From assembly GCA_035437945.1 (NCBI GenBank), contig DAOMZG010000119.1:1-18378 (forward strand): 18,378 bases of DNA. The letters run 5' to 3'. The translations under genes and the position numbers were made by a program. A model generated the notes under the pieces. The model made no database searches. It was not told the origin of the DNA and worked only from the letters and a program-made list of their open reading frames with translations. Positions 1-9,500 of this stretch are shown piece after piece. The stretch's first letter is position 1, and each line of letters starts with the position of its first letter. Origin of the DNA: UBA9464 sp003445095. GTDB taxonomy: Bacteria > Verrucomicrobiota > Verrucomicrobiia > Limisphaerales > UBA9464.

Positions 1-2484
1 TCGGCGTTGGGTGAGTTTGAGGCGTTCGCTGCGACTCGGATTCGTCGGGGTGGAACCCGCTCCCATCGGACCACCGGCAATTTTGCCGCCGGCCTGTTCA
101 GCCACGACACATCCCGCGCACTTGACCCCCACCTGCACACTCACTGCATCGTGTTCAACGCGACCTTCGATCCGGTCGAGAAACGCTGGAAGGCGCTGGA
201 GAACCACGAACTGCTGAGGTCCCGGCGGTTTGTCGAGAATACCTACTACCACGAGCTGGCCAGAGAGCTACGGAGGTTCGGGTACGAGATTCGGAATCGT
301 GCCCGTGGTGACTTCGAAATCGAGGGGGTCACCGATGATCTCTGCGCCCGGTTCTCCAAACGTCATGCGCAGATTGACCAATCCTTGGCCGCGATCCTCC
401 AGAACCGGCCCGAACTGGTCGGGAGCAATTTGAAAGACCTGCGCGAACGGTTGGCTGAGGCGGAGCGTGCTCGAAAGCAACAGACGTTGTCCCGGCCGGA
501 ACTGCAGGCCCATTGGGACAGTCAGATAACAGCCTTCGAACGTGAACAGCTCCGCAAACTGATTGTCGGCCCAGATTCCAATCGCCCAAGGAGTGTCATG
601 ACTCTGACCGAGGGTGTCCGTTGGGCAGAGGACCATTTGTTCGACCGCAATTCCGTGGTACCCGAATGTCAGGTCTGGCAAGAGGCGTTGGGTAGGATGC
701 GGGGTGGGGAATTTTCGGTGGCAGAACTCAAGGAGACAACCCGGCGGCGCGGATACATCCGGGACGCCACTCACCCGGGTGACGTGACGCTTCGAGACGT
801 ACTCCTCCGGGAATGGGAAATCATTCGGATCGCGAAGGATGGTGTCGGCGAGGTTCCTGCCTTGGTCGAAACGCCCAGAATGAGCCACTCGGAATTGGAC
901 GACGAACAACACAAGGCGCTGGATCGATTACTTCGTTCCACCAATACGGTGACGCTGTTCCGAGGTGGCGCCGGCACTGGGAAGAGCTTCGTCCTTCGGC
1001 GACTGGTTGAGGAGGTCCGGCAAACGGATCGGCCCGTCGTGGTCCTGGCTCCGCAGCGGCAGCAAGTCGTGGAGATGGAGCAATCCGGGTTTCTCTCGCC
1101 CAAAACGGTCGCCAGCTTTCTTCAGCGGAAGGAACTGCCCCAAGGCGCATTGGTGGTGGTGGATGAGGCCGGCCAAATCGGCGGCCGACAGATGCTGGAC
1201 CTGCTTCGTTTGGCTCGCCAAAGCAACGCCCGGGTCCTCCTTTCGGGTGACAGCCGACAACACGGTCCGGTGGAGGCTTCCGACGCCTTGGTTGCCATTG
1301 AGAAACACTCCGGACTACGCCCTGTCGAATTGCACTCGATTCGCCGGCAAGATCCCGCTTTGGGCCGTGATGAACTCGAAAGGCAGCAAATCCGGGAGTA
1401 CCGCAAGGCTGTCGAGGCGGCGGCGAAGGGGAAACTGGCGGACTCCTTTGCCAGATTGGACGCTGCTGGATCGGTCATCTCCTGCGGTTTAGACAACCAA
1501 GCAGATAAGCTCTCGGAGGAATACCTGCGAATCCGGCAACAGAACGCCTCCGCAGTCGTCGTTTCCCAAACCTGGGCGGAGGTTCACCGGCTCAACACCT
1601 CGATCCGAGATGCACTCAAAGCCAAAGGCCTGCTCGGTCAGTCAGATACAGTCGTGCAATCCTTGGACAAGCTCGACCTGACGAATGCCCAAAAACGGGA
1701 CGAACGGTTCTACCCGCCCGAGGCCATCATCGTTTTCAACCAAAAGGTGCGGGATGCTGAACCGGGAAAGCCTGGCAAACTCGCCGGTGTCGTCTCCAGC
1801 GGAGTTCTCGTAGAGGTCGATGGCATGTTTGTGACGGTCCAAAACCGCCTTCTGGACCGGATCACCGTCTGCCTGCCTCGCCAAATACCCCTCGCAGACG
1901 GCGACCGCCTCCATTTGAAGGCAAACCGTGCGCTCGCCTCGGGCGCCCGAGTCACCAACGGCGAATTGGTGACGGTCAAAGGGTTGGAAGGAGACGGACG
2001 GATTGCCCTCACGGACGGACGGATTCTGGACGCGAGTTTTCGGGAGTTCCAACCCGGCTACGCGATCACCTCTTACGGCTCCCAAGGCAAGACCGTGGAC
2101 TACGTCCTTTTCTCCGACTCAACCATCAAGGCCGCTACAAATGCCCAGCAGTGGTACGTAAGCATCTCCCGGGGCCGTCGGGGCATTCGCATCTTCACCT
2201 CGGACAAGGACCAACTCCGCGAAAACCTAGTCCGTTCGGGCCATCGACCGCTGGCCCTTGATCTAGCTGGCGGTCTCCCTCGTCCAGGTCGCCGCGACGT
2301 TTGGCACCGATTACGCGGCTACCTACTGCGCTTCGGAAAAAGTGCTGCCGACCGCTTCATCCAAATCAAATCCATTCACCGCCGACGAAATCATCAACCG
2401 ACCATAGTCCATGAACACAAAACTACCCGAGTGCTGGGCGAGCGACCCAAACGCTCGCGGAGTCAGAATCGAAGTATCTTCTGA
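1..2484 (+). CDS. MobF/TrwC-family conjugative relaxase-helicase, 5' end outside window
   Basis: The reading frame is open from base 1, so the start and the N-terminal catalytic tyrosines of the relaxase domain lie outside the window; about 827 residues are visible. MobF relaxases nick one strand at oriT and unwind it for conjugative transfer. The three-histidine metal site is visible as DPHLHTHC, with His codons at 130, 136 and 142. The helicase part has Walker A GGAGTGKS (964-987), Walker B VVVDEAG (DE codons at 1162-1167) and a C-terminal UvrD-like motif, YAITSYGSQGKTVD (2059-2100). The stop is TGA at 2482-2484. The order relaxase domain, ATPase core, UvrD_C2-like end is typical of TrwC/TraI/TraA proteins. 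It shows that this side of the window belongs to a conjugative or mobilizable element. The family call is secure; plasmid versus integrated element cannot be decided here. Confidence 0.93.
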   Translation, partial: SALGEFEAFAATRIRRGGTRSHRTTGNFAAGLFSHDTSRALDPHLHTHCIVFNATFDPVEKRWKALENHELLRSRRFVENTYYHELARELRRFGYEIRNRARGDFEIEGVTDDLCARFSKRHAQIDQSLAAILQNRPELVGSNLKDLRERLAEAERARKQQTLSRPELQAHWDSQITAFEREQLRKLIVGPDSNRPRSVMTLTEGVRWAEDHLFDRNSVVPECQVWQEALGRMRGGEFSVAELKETTRRRGYIRDATHPGDVTLRDVLLREWEIIRIAKDGVGEVPALVETPRMSHSELDDEQHKALDRLLRSTNTVTLFRGGAGTGKSFVLRRLVEEVRQTDRPVVVLAPQRQQVVEMEQSGFLSPKTVASFLQRKELPQGALVVVDEAGQIGGRQMLDLLRLARQSNARVLLSGDSRQHGPVEASDALVAIEKHSGLRPVELHSIRRQDPALGRDELERQQIREYRKAVEAAAKGKLADSFARLDAAGSVISCGLDNQADKLSEEYLRIRQQNASAVVVSQTWAEVHRLNTSIRDALKAKGLLGQSDTVVQSLDKLDLTNAQKRDERFYPPEAIIVFNQKVRDAEPGKPGKLAGVVSSGVLVEVDGMFVTVQNRLLDRITVCLPRQIPLADGDRLHLKANRALASGARVTNGELVTVKGLEGDGRIALTDGRILDASFREFQPGYAITSYGSQGKTVDYVLFSDSTIKAATNAQQWYVSISRGRRGIRIFTSDKDQLRENLVRSGHRPLALDLAGGLPRPGRRDVWHRLRGYLLRFGKSAADRFIQIKSIHRRRNHQPTIVHEHKTTRVLGERPKRSRSQNRSIF

Positions 2485-2758
2485 ACTCACGCTGCTGCTG
2501 CCGTTTGACCAGTTCCTGTTCTCCGAACTGCGTCAAATCGACGAAGGACAGCGACTTCGGGCGCTTTTCGTCTCGCACGAGGTGACCCTCACCGGGACTG
2601 GCCTCCGCCGAATCGAAGTCGCCCTTCAGCGAGCACAACTGTCGTACATTGCTTGTGTGCCAACCCGCTTCCACCCAGTAGTGGCGGATGAACAGCCGGT
2701 GATTCGGCAGATTATCGTCACTGAGGCGAAGGACACAGATTCGTCGGCTGTAGTCTGA
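2411..2758 (+). CDS. Small hypothetical protein overlapping the relaxase 3' end
   Basis: A 115-residue frame starts at ATG 2411, inside the last 74 bases of the relaxase gene, and ends at TGA 2756-2758. I do not recognise a named domain. The protein is soluble-looking with no signal peptide or membrane segment. Its middle (VRIEVSSELTLLLPFDQFLF, then SHEVTLTGTGLRRIEVALQ) reads as alternating strands and helices with a plausible hydrophobic core. The reading frame extends about 270 bases past the relaxase stop, and its overlap with the relaxase suggests translational coupling, so a role in the same mobility module is likely but unproven. No strong Shine-Dalgarno sequence precedes the ATG. A chance frame cannot be excluded in GC-rich DNA, but the amino-acid composition looks protein-like. 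Confidence 0.6.
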   Translation: MNTKLPECWASDPNARGVRIEVSSELTLLLPFDQFLFSELRQIDEGQRLRALFVSHEVTLTGTGLRRIEVALQRAQLSYIACVPTRFHPVVADEQPVIRQIIVTEAKDTDSSAVV

Positions 2759-2831
2759 CGCCGTGCGGGTCGGGAGGCTCCAGGAGACAACCCGCGTCGT
2801 GTCGGGAACCAGCGTGCAATGACCCGACCTT

Positions 2832-3614
2832 TCATTTTCTCTCTGTGGCCGATTTGGCGCCACGGCTGACCAGCCACTCGACTAACGCCCCGGCGTCGCT
2901 TCGACGTGCAGCGTCTACCGGGGTAAGCCCGTCGTATCCGATCCAATTGGGGTCAGCGCCCTGCCCAAGGAGATACTCCGCGGACTGACGCTGTCCGCCA
3001 TGGCACGCGCACCAGAATGCATTTGTGATCTCGTCCGGCAAGGGAGCGCCTGGTTGCGGAGGACGCGGTGACCACGAGGACAACGTGGAAGGATTGTCGG
3101 TGGCGAAATGCTTCTCGACACGATCCATTAGCCCTAATGCCGCCGCCTGCCAGAGGGTCGTGCGTGCCCCGCGCTCGACCAGCAGCCTCGCCGCCCGCCA
3201 CTGCCCAAACGCGACTGCATCGGCCAGCGGCGTGCCGCCGCCAATGACTGCCCCGACCGCTTCGATGTCAGCGCCAGCGTCGAGGAGAGCATCGAGCACT
3301 GCCACGTCATCACTGCTGGCGGCCCAATGGAGTGGTGTCTCCGTATGCGGGCCTGTGCATCGAGCGTTCACGTCCGCGCCTGCCGCGATCAGGGCAGCGA
3401 CAGTCGCCGGAGCGTTCGGGAAATGGCCGGGCCAATCGGTGGCCACATGCAGCAGCGACCGTGGCACCCCGTTGCAATCACGAGTGTCACCAATCTCCGC
3501 AGTTGCCAGACCGGGATGCCCCTCCAGCAAACGCTGCAACGACACCACGTCGCCCGCGCGGATCGCTGCAACAACTTCAACGCCGAGAGGGTCCTTAGCA
3601 GGAATGATCAACAT
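2832..3614 (-). CDS. Ankyrin-repeat protein
   Basis: This 260-residue protein starts at ATG 3614; an in-frame TAG two codons upstream rules out an earlier start. Ankyrin-type repeats are visible at about residues 52-84 (LLHVATD...LIAAGADVNA), 92-119 (TPLHWAAS...LLDAGADIE), 126-152 (TPLADAVAFG...LLVERGA), 197-222 (CACHGGQ...LLGQGADPN) and 228-253 (LTPVDAARR...WLVSRGA). There is no signal peptide or membrane segment, so it is probably cytosolic. Ankyrin repeats mediate protein-protein contacts and the partner is unknown. The gene is convergent with the mobility gene on its left and points the same way as the metal genes on its right, but 148 bases separate it from the ATPase stop. It is most likely an independent passenger gene at the junction of two modules. 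Confidence 0.88.
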   Translation of the reverse strand: MLIIPAKDPLGVEVVAAIRAGDVVSLQRLLEGHPGLATAEIGDTRDCNGVPRSLLHVATDWPGHFPNAPATVAALIAAGADVNARCTGPHTETPLHWAASSDDVAVLDALLDAGADIEAVGAVIGGGTPLADAVAFGQWRAARLLVERGARTTLWQAAALGLMDRVEKHFATDNPSTLSSWSPRPPQPGAPLPDEITNAFWCACHGGQRQSAEYLLGQGADPNWIGYDGLTPVDAARRSDAGALVEWLVSRGAKSATERK

Positions 3615-3762
3615 GCACTAATTCCGGTTCGGCTTCTGCAAGTACCCCCCTTATCTCTTCGTTGTCGCCTCGCTCATTTTTACTTCGTCGGCCAACGTGG
3701 TAAAGAACTTCTTGGGTCATTCGTAAAGTTTCTCAGAACAGCCGTGGCCTACCAAGATTTAG

Positions 3763-6501
3763 TCATGGCTCAGTCCTTCCTTGCCGCCGGGAACTCCGCA
3801 AGACCTTCACCAGTTCTAAAACCAACAGCGGGATCGCGCCCACGGCGAGCAGCAGGAAGCAATCGGCGAGCGGCATGGATGATGTTTTGAGGAAGCGACC
3901 CAAAATCGAGTTGTGATGGCTCCAAACCTGAAGGCCGAATGAAAGGGCAACCACGACGGCGAGGTTGATGTTTGTGAAAAGCGAGATGCGCCAGACGGGC
4001 TTGGTCTCGCTGCGAGCGCCGAAGGAACGCAGGAGTTCAGCAAAGACCAGAACGGCGAATGCGTGCGTGCGGGCCATTTCTTCGGTGCCCGTCTTGAGCA
4101 CATAGAGGTAAACAGCGAACGCCACACCCGCCGTGAGGAAGCCGGTGAGAAACATTGTGCCGAGGAAGCTGCGGTCAGTAATGCGCTCAGACCGGTGGCG
4201 CGGCTGGCGCTTCATCACGTCCGGATCAATTGGGTCGGTGGCGAGGCAAAGCGCGGGAAGTCCGTCGGTGACGAGATTGATCCAGAGCAGGTGAATCGGT
4301 AGGAGCGGCATCGGCAGACCCACGACCACACAGATGGTCATGAGCAGGAGTTCGCCGGTGTTTCCCGCCAGCAGGTATTGGAGCGTCTTGCGGATATTGT
4401 CGTAGATGCCACGGCCTTCCTCCACGGCGGCGACGATGGAGGCGAAGTTGTCATCGGTGACAATCATGTCCGCCGCCTGCTTGGTGACTTCCGTTCCCGA
4501 TTTCCCCATGGCGATGCCAATGTCAGCACCTTTGATGGCGGGTGCGTCGTTCACGCCATCGCCGGTCATCGCGACCACCGCGTCGTTGGCTTTCCAAGCG
4601 CGAATGATGCGCAGTTTGTGCTCGGCGGTGACGCGGGCATAGACGGCGATCCTCTCAACGCGCTTGTGGAGTTCGTCGTCGGACAGTTTGTCCAATTCGA
4701 CACCCGCGATGGCCACATCGTCGGCTGAAGCGATGCCGATTTCCCGCGCGATGGCCGTCGCGGTGTGCGGATGGTCACCGGTAATCATCACCACCCGAAT
4801 GCCGGCAGCGCGACATTTTGCCACGGCGTCCTTGGCCTCCTGACGCGGCGGATCATACATTCCCGATAGGCCGACAAACACGAGATCGTGCTCCACGGCG
4901 TCCGAAGTGAGGTCGGCGGGCGGAGCGCTGTCCAGGTCGCGATAAGCCGAGCCCAGCACGCGCAGGGCTTGCTGCGCCATCGCGGTATTTTGCGCGGCGA
5001 TGTGCTTGCGATCCTCGTCCCTCATGGGACGGACGCCGGTGCTGGTGTAAAGGTCTAAGCAGCGCTCCAACAACACGTCGGGCGCACCGTTGATGAAGGC
5101 GCGGAGTTTCCCGTCTGGCAGTTTGCGAATCACCGCGCTCAGTTTGCGGTCGGAGTCGAAGGGTATTTCGTGATGCTTCGGCAGTTCCTTCTCGATGCGC
5201 TCGCGGTCGCCTCCGGCTTTGCGACCGGCGGCAAGCAATGCGCCTTCGGTTGGATCGCCGACAGTTTTCCATTTGCCCTCCTCTTCAACGAGATGGGCGT
5301 TGTTGCAACCAAGGAGGACGGTCGCGAGTTCGAGCAACGGCGCAGCGTGCTGGGCTTCGGCCTTCTTGCCCTCGAAGCGCGCCTCGCCGTCCGGCCGGTA
5401 ACCTTCGCCGGTGACCTCGTAGCTTTGGCCGGAAACGTAGAGAGAGCGCACGGTCATCTCGCCGACGGTCAATGTGCCGGTCTTGTCCGTGCAGATGACG
5501 GTCGTCGAGCCGAGTGTCTCAACTGCCGGCAGTTTGCGCACGAGCGCGCGGCGGCGGGACATTCGCAACACTCCGAGCGCGAGCGAAACCGTAACCACGG
5601 CCGGCAGCCCTTCCGGCACGGCGGCCACGGCGAGGCTGACCGAGGTCATTGTTAATTCAAAAAGCTTCGTCCCCCGAAGCAGCCCCAACCCGAAGAGCAG
5701 CGCGACGATGCCTAACGCCGCCCAGACAAGGATGCGCCCGAACGAATCGAGCTTTTGCTGAAGCGGTGTCCCCTCCTCCGCACCCGCCTCTTCAATCATT
5801 CCAGCGATGCGGCCCAACTCAGTATTCATCGCCGTGGTCACAACGACGGCCTGGCCGGTGCCCGCCGCGATGCTCGTTCCCATGAACACCATGTTCTCAC
5901 GGTCGCCGAGCGGAATGTCGCCCTGTTCCAACGTCGCAGGCTGCTTCGTCACCGCCTCCGACTCGCCGGTCAGCACAGACTCGATGCACTTGAGCGAAGC
6001 CGCTTCTAGAAGCCGGGCATCAGCCGCGACCAAGTCGCCGGCTTCCAGTGTGAGGATGTCACCGGCGACGATTCCCGACGCAGGAATCGAAGTAACTTGT
6101 CCGTCGCGCCGCACCTTGGCCTGCGGCGCGGTCATTTTCTTGAGCGCGGCGATGGATTTCTCCGCGTTGAATTCCTGGTAGAAGCCGATGACGGCGTTGA
6201 GGACGACGATGGCGAGGATGGCGATAGCGTCCACCACTTCGCCCAACACGCCAGAGATGACACCCGCCGCGATGAGAATCCAAATGATGAGGCTCTTGAA
6301 CTGGCCGAGGAAAATCTGAAGCGGGCCGATGCGCTTGCCCTCTTTCAACTCGTTCGGGCCGTCAGACGCGAGGCGTTTTGCTGCTTCCTGCGCCGAAAGT
6401 CCGGTCGCTGCCGAGCCGTGTTTCGCCAGCACATCCTCGGCAGCCTGGCTGTGCCAGGCTTCACCCTTTGGTTGTGACGCGATGGCGGGTGCCATGGTCA
6501 T
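3763..6501 (-). CDS. P2A-type cation-transporting P-type ATPase (Ca2+-ATPase-like)
   Basis: With the start at ATG 6501 the protein has 912 residues, a normal size for the family. That start overlaps the cusA stop (ATGA) and has a strong AAAGGAG seven bases upstream; an in-frame extension to 6549 is open but lacks this support. Visible parts are the actuator TGES (178-181), M4 PEGLP (296-300), phosphorylation site DKTGTLT (Asp339), TGDHP (574-578) and hinge GDGVNDAP (647-654), with about ten hydrophobic segments. It lacks the CPC and HMA domains of P1B copper or zinc pumps. By comparison with SERCA from memory, all six Ca2+ ligands are kept: Glu297, Asn714, Glu717, Asn742 with Thr745, Asp746 and Glu822. 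The usual KGAP lysine is Asn471 (NGAPD). It is the last gene of the efflux operon. Ca2+ or Mn2+ export across the inner membrane is the likely activity; the substrate is unproven. Confidence 0.93.
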   Translation of the reverse strand: MTMAPAIASQPKGEAWHSQAAEDVLAKHGSAATGLSAQEAAKRLASDGPNELKEGKRIGPLQIFLGQFKSLIIWILIAAGVISGVLGEVVDAIAILAIVVLNAVIGFYQEFNAEKSIAALKKMTAPQAKVRRDGQVTSIPASGIVAGDILTLEAGDLVAADARLLEAASLKCIESVLTGESEAVTKQPATLEQGDIPLGDRENMVFMGTSIAAGTGQAVVVTTAMNTELGRIAGMIEEAGAEEGTPLQQKLDSFGRILVWAALGIVALLFGLGLLRGTKLFELTMTSVSLAVAAVPEGLPAVVTVSLALGVLRMSRRRALVRKLPAVETLGSTTVICTDKTGTLTVGEMTVRSLYVSGQSYEVTGEGYRPDGEARFEGKKAEAQHAAPLLELATVLLGCNNAHLVEEEGKWKTVGDPTEGALLAAGRKAGGDRERIEKELPKHHEIPFDSDRKLSAVIRKLPDGKLRAFINGAPDVLLERCLDLYTSTGVRPMRDEDRKHIAAQNTAMAQQALRVLGSAYRDLDSAPPADLTSDAVEHDLVFVGLSGMYDPPRQEAKDAVAKCRAAGIRVVMITGDHPHTATAIAREIGIASADDVAIAGVELDKLSDDELHKRVERIAVYARVTAEHKLRIIRAWKANDAVVAMTGDGVNDAPAIKGADIGIAMGKSGTEVTKQAADMIVTDDNFASIVAAVEEGRGIYDNIRKTLQYLLAGNTGELLLMTICVVVGLPMPLLPIHLLWINLVTDGLPALCLATDPIDPDVMKRQPRHRSERITDRSFLGTMFLTGFLTAGVAFAVYLYVLKTGTEEMARTHAFAVLVFAELLRSFGARSETKPVWRISLFTNINLAVVVALSFGLQVWSHHNSILGRFLKTSSMPLADCFLLLAVGAIPLLVLELVKVLRSSRRQGRTEP

Positions 6502-9500
6502 GTGGCGGCTCCTTTCGACGCGAGCTGGTGCGCCCGCTTCCACTTCCACTCTTCCACCGCGCAGAATAGACAGGGTGCAATAAAGATGGTGACGAGTAGG
6601 CTGACCACCATGCCGCCGACCGACGGGATGGCCATCGGTCGCATCACGTCAGAACCTCGTCCAGTCGCCCAGAAGATGGGCATCAAGCCAAAGATAGTTG
6701 TGGAAATCGTCATCAAGCTGGGGCGGATGCGTTTTAGGCCAGCTTGCACGACGGCGTCGCGAACGTCCTGCACCGAGTTGAATGTTGCTTTGTCGAAAAT
6801 GTCTTCGAGGTAGGTCGAAATGATCACACTATCGTCGTCCACGACGCCGAGCATGACGAGGAAGCCGACCCACACGGCGATGGAAAGGTTCACGTCCCAC
6901 AGCGCCAGCATGATGAACCCGCCCGACGCCGACACGAGGATGTCCAGGTAGATGATGGGCGCGATCCACTTGCGTTTGAAGCCGAGGTAGAGCATCACGA
7001 ACATGATGAAGAGGCAGACCGGAATGAGGATGCTCATACGCTTGGTGGCGCGAACCTGATTTTCGAACTGGCCGCTCCATTCCCAGTAGTACCCGGCCGG
7101 AAGCTTGAGCCGGCCATCACCCACTGCGCCTTGGAGCAACGCTTCGGCATCTTCCACCACGCTCACTTCGTCGCGGTCGCGCGTGTTCATCGTTACATAA
7201 CCCACGAGCAGGCCGCGCTCGCCTTTGATTTCCTGCGGGCCAAGGACGCTTTTGATGGTGAGGACTTGCGCGAGGGGGATTTGCGCGCCGGTGCTGCTTG
7301 GCACCAGAATCTTTTCCAGCTCGGGAATATCTTCGCGGAACTCCCGCAGGTAGCGGACGCGAATCGGGTAGCGCTCCCGGCCCTCGACGGACTCCATGAT
7401 ATTCATGCCGCCGATGGCGATCTCGATGACATCCTGCACGTCGCGAATGCTGACGCCGTAGCGGGCGATCCGGTCGCGATCAATCTCGAATTCAAGATAA
7501 GGCTTGCCGACGATGCGGTCGGCCACGATGTCGGTCGCGCCGGGAACCTGCTTGAGCAACTGCTCAATCTCCAGGCCGATTCGCTCGATTTCCTTCAGGT
7601 CGCTCCCGTAAATCTTCACGCCCATCATGGCGCGAAAGCCGGTTTGCAACATGACGAGGCGCGTTTGGATCGGTTGCAGGAACGTGGGCAGCACGCCGGG
7701 AATGGCGGTCTTCTCTTGCAGCTCGGTGAGAATTTCATTCTTCCCGATTTGCCGGTGCTCCGGTGCCACCCAAGCGAGCGGTTTCTTCAACCAGCCCGGC
7801 CAGTTGGAGAACCAACGCTTCACCGGCTTGTGCCGCCATTTCTCCTCCGGCTTGAGGATGATGATGCTCTCCATCATGCCGATGGGGGCAGGGTCCAGCG
7901 CGGATTCGGCGCGGCCCAGTTTTCCGACCACTGACTCGACTTCGGGCACGCTGGCGATGGCCATGTCCTGCCGGGAGCTGACCTCAAGTGCGGGGCCGAG
8001 GCCGGCTTGCGGCAGCAACGACGGCATGTAGAGGAACGAGCCTTCATCGAGCGGCGGCATAAACTCGCGACCGATGCCGGAAAGGATTCGCTTGTCCTGC
8101 ACGACCTCGATACCGCGTGCCACTTCAGCGGCGCGCTCTTTCGGGTCGGGCCGTCGCCATTCGACGCGCCGGTGCGTGGAGCCGTCGGCGCGTTTCACTT
8201 TCTGCCAGCGCACTTGGCCGAATTCGACGAGCGGGCGGGTCACGTCGTTGGTCGCGTTCAGAGACATCGCTTGCTTCAGTTCGGGCGACGCCTGCTCGCG
8301 GGCGAACAAGTTTATTGCCCAGCCAACCGGCCAGAGGGTCTTGCCGATGCCGAGCCAGAGCGTCATGCCGACGAAGAGGATCGTCACCGGCGCGATGAGA
8401 TAGGTTTTCTTGTGCGCCAGAATCCAACGCAGCGTCGGGGTGTAAACCCGGGCGATGCCGCGCGAGACAGGGTTCGCTTCGAGCGGCAGGAATCGCTCGC
8501 GCGTCATGCGCACGAACGCCACTGCGACAATCACGCCAACCACAATGGACATCGGCCAGCCGCTGTAATGTCCGCCCGACATCGCCCACATAAAAAGTGC
8601 GTGCGTGGCGAAGACCGAGATGAAGCCGAGCGCACCGGCAATAATCCAAACCGACCGCCTGGACCATTTGACCGGTTGAAAAAGGAATAAGCACACGAGC
8701 GGCACGACGGTCAGAGCGAGGATGACGCTGCCTCCGATGGCGAAGGTCTTGGTGAACGCGAGCGGGCGAAAGAGCAACCCTTCCTGGCCGGTGAGGAAGA
8801 AGACCGGGATAAATGAAACGAGCGTGTTCGAGACGGCGGTGACAATCGCGCCGCCGACTTCGGATGCGCCGTCGAAGACTTTTTCGAAATGACTCTTCTC
8901 TTTGTCACCGGTGGCGATATGACGGTAGATATTTTCCGTCATGACGATCCCCATGTCCCCTACATCGCCGATGGCGATGGCGAGGCCGGCCAGCGACATG
9001 ATGTTGGCGTCAACGCCGAAGAAATACATCAGGATGAAGCAGAGCCCGACCGAAAGCGGCAGCGTGATCAAGACGGAAACCGTACTGCGCAGATGCAGCA
9101 GGAAGATAAAAATGATGGCGCTCGCCATCAACGCTTCCTCAAGCAACGCCTCTTGGAGCGTGGCCACGGTTTCCTTCACGATGTCGGTGCGGTCGTAGAA
9201 AGGAACGATATTCACTTTCGAGACACGGCCATCGGCGAGTGTCTTCTGCGGCAGGCCCAGTTCCAATTGTTTGAATTTTTCCCTCACCCTTTCGACGACG
9301 TGCTGCGGGTTTTCGCCGTAACGCATCAACACCACACCGCCAACGGCTTCCACACCGCCTTTGTCCAGCGCGCCCCGGCGAAACTCCGGGCCGAGGGTGA
9401 CGGTCGCGACGTGTTTGACCTGGATGGGCGTGCCCTGCTCCTGGCGGATGACGACCTTCTCCAAATCTTCGACCGACTTGATGAACCCGACGCCGCGGAT

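Noticed and set aside
268..912. Long open frame of 214 codons on the minus strand inside the relaxase gene
   Set aside because: It lies wholly opposite the MobF coding frame, has no recognisable domain and is expected in GC-rich DNA. The plus-strand frame carries all the motifs.
2763..2797. Possible terminator between the small + gene and the ankyrin gene (GCGGGT at 2765-2770 and ACCCGC at 2790-2795)
   Set aside because: The stem is only six bases with a 19-base loop and no U-tract on either strand.
3025..3621. 198-codon plus-strand frame opposite the ankyrin gene
   Set aside because: The minus strand shows clear ankyrin repeats. The plus frame is Ser/Ala/Arg low-complexity shadow sequence.
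3658..3700. Imperfect inverted repeat around CGTTGTCGCC and GGCCAACG, considered as an integron attC site next to the ankyrin gene
   Set aside because: The core GTTRRRY and RYYYAAC sites are not both present with proper spacing, and no integrase or second cassette is visible.
3595..3720. Short minus-strand frame of about 41 codons starting at ATG 3720 and running into the ankyrin start
   Set aside because: It has no ribosome binding site, is highly charged, and no family is recognisable. It is most likely chance.
6744..7934. 396-codon plus-strand frame opposite cusA (and a similar one at 8889-10016)
   Set aside because: The translations are rich in His, Asp, Arg and Gly with no fold-like pattern, as expected for antisense shadows of a GC-rich gene. 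The minus strand encodes a complete CusA.
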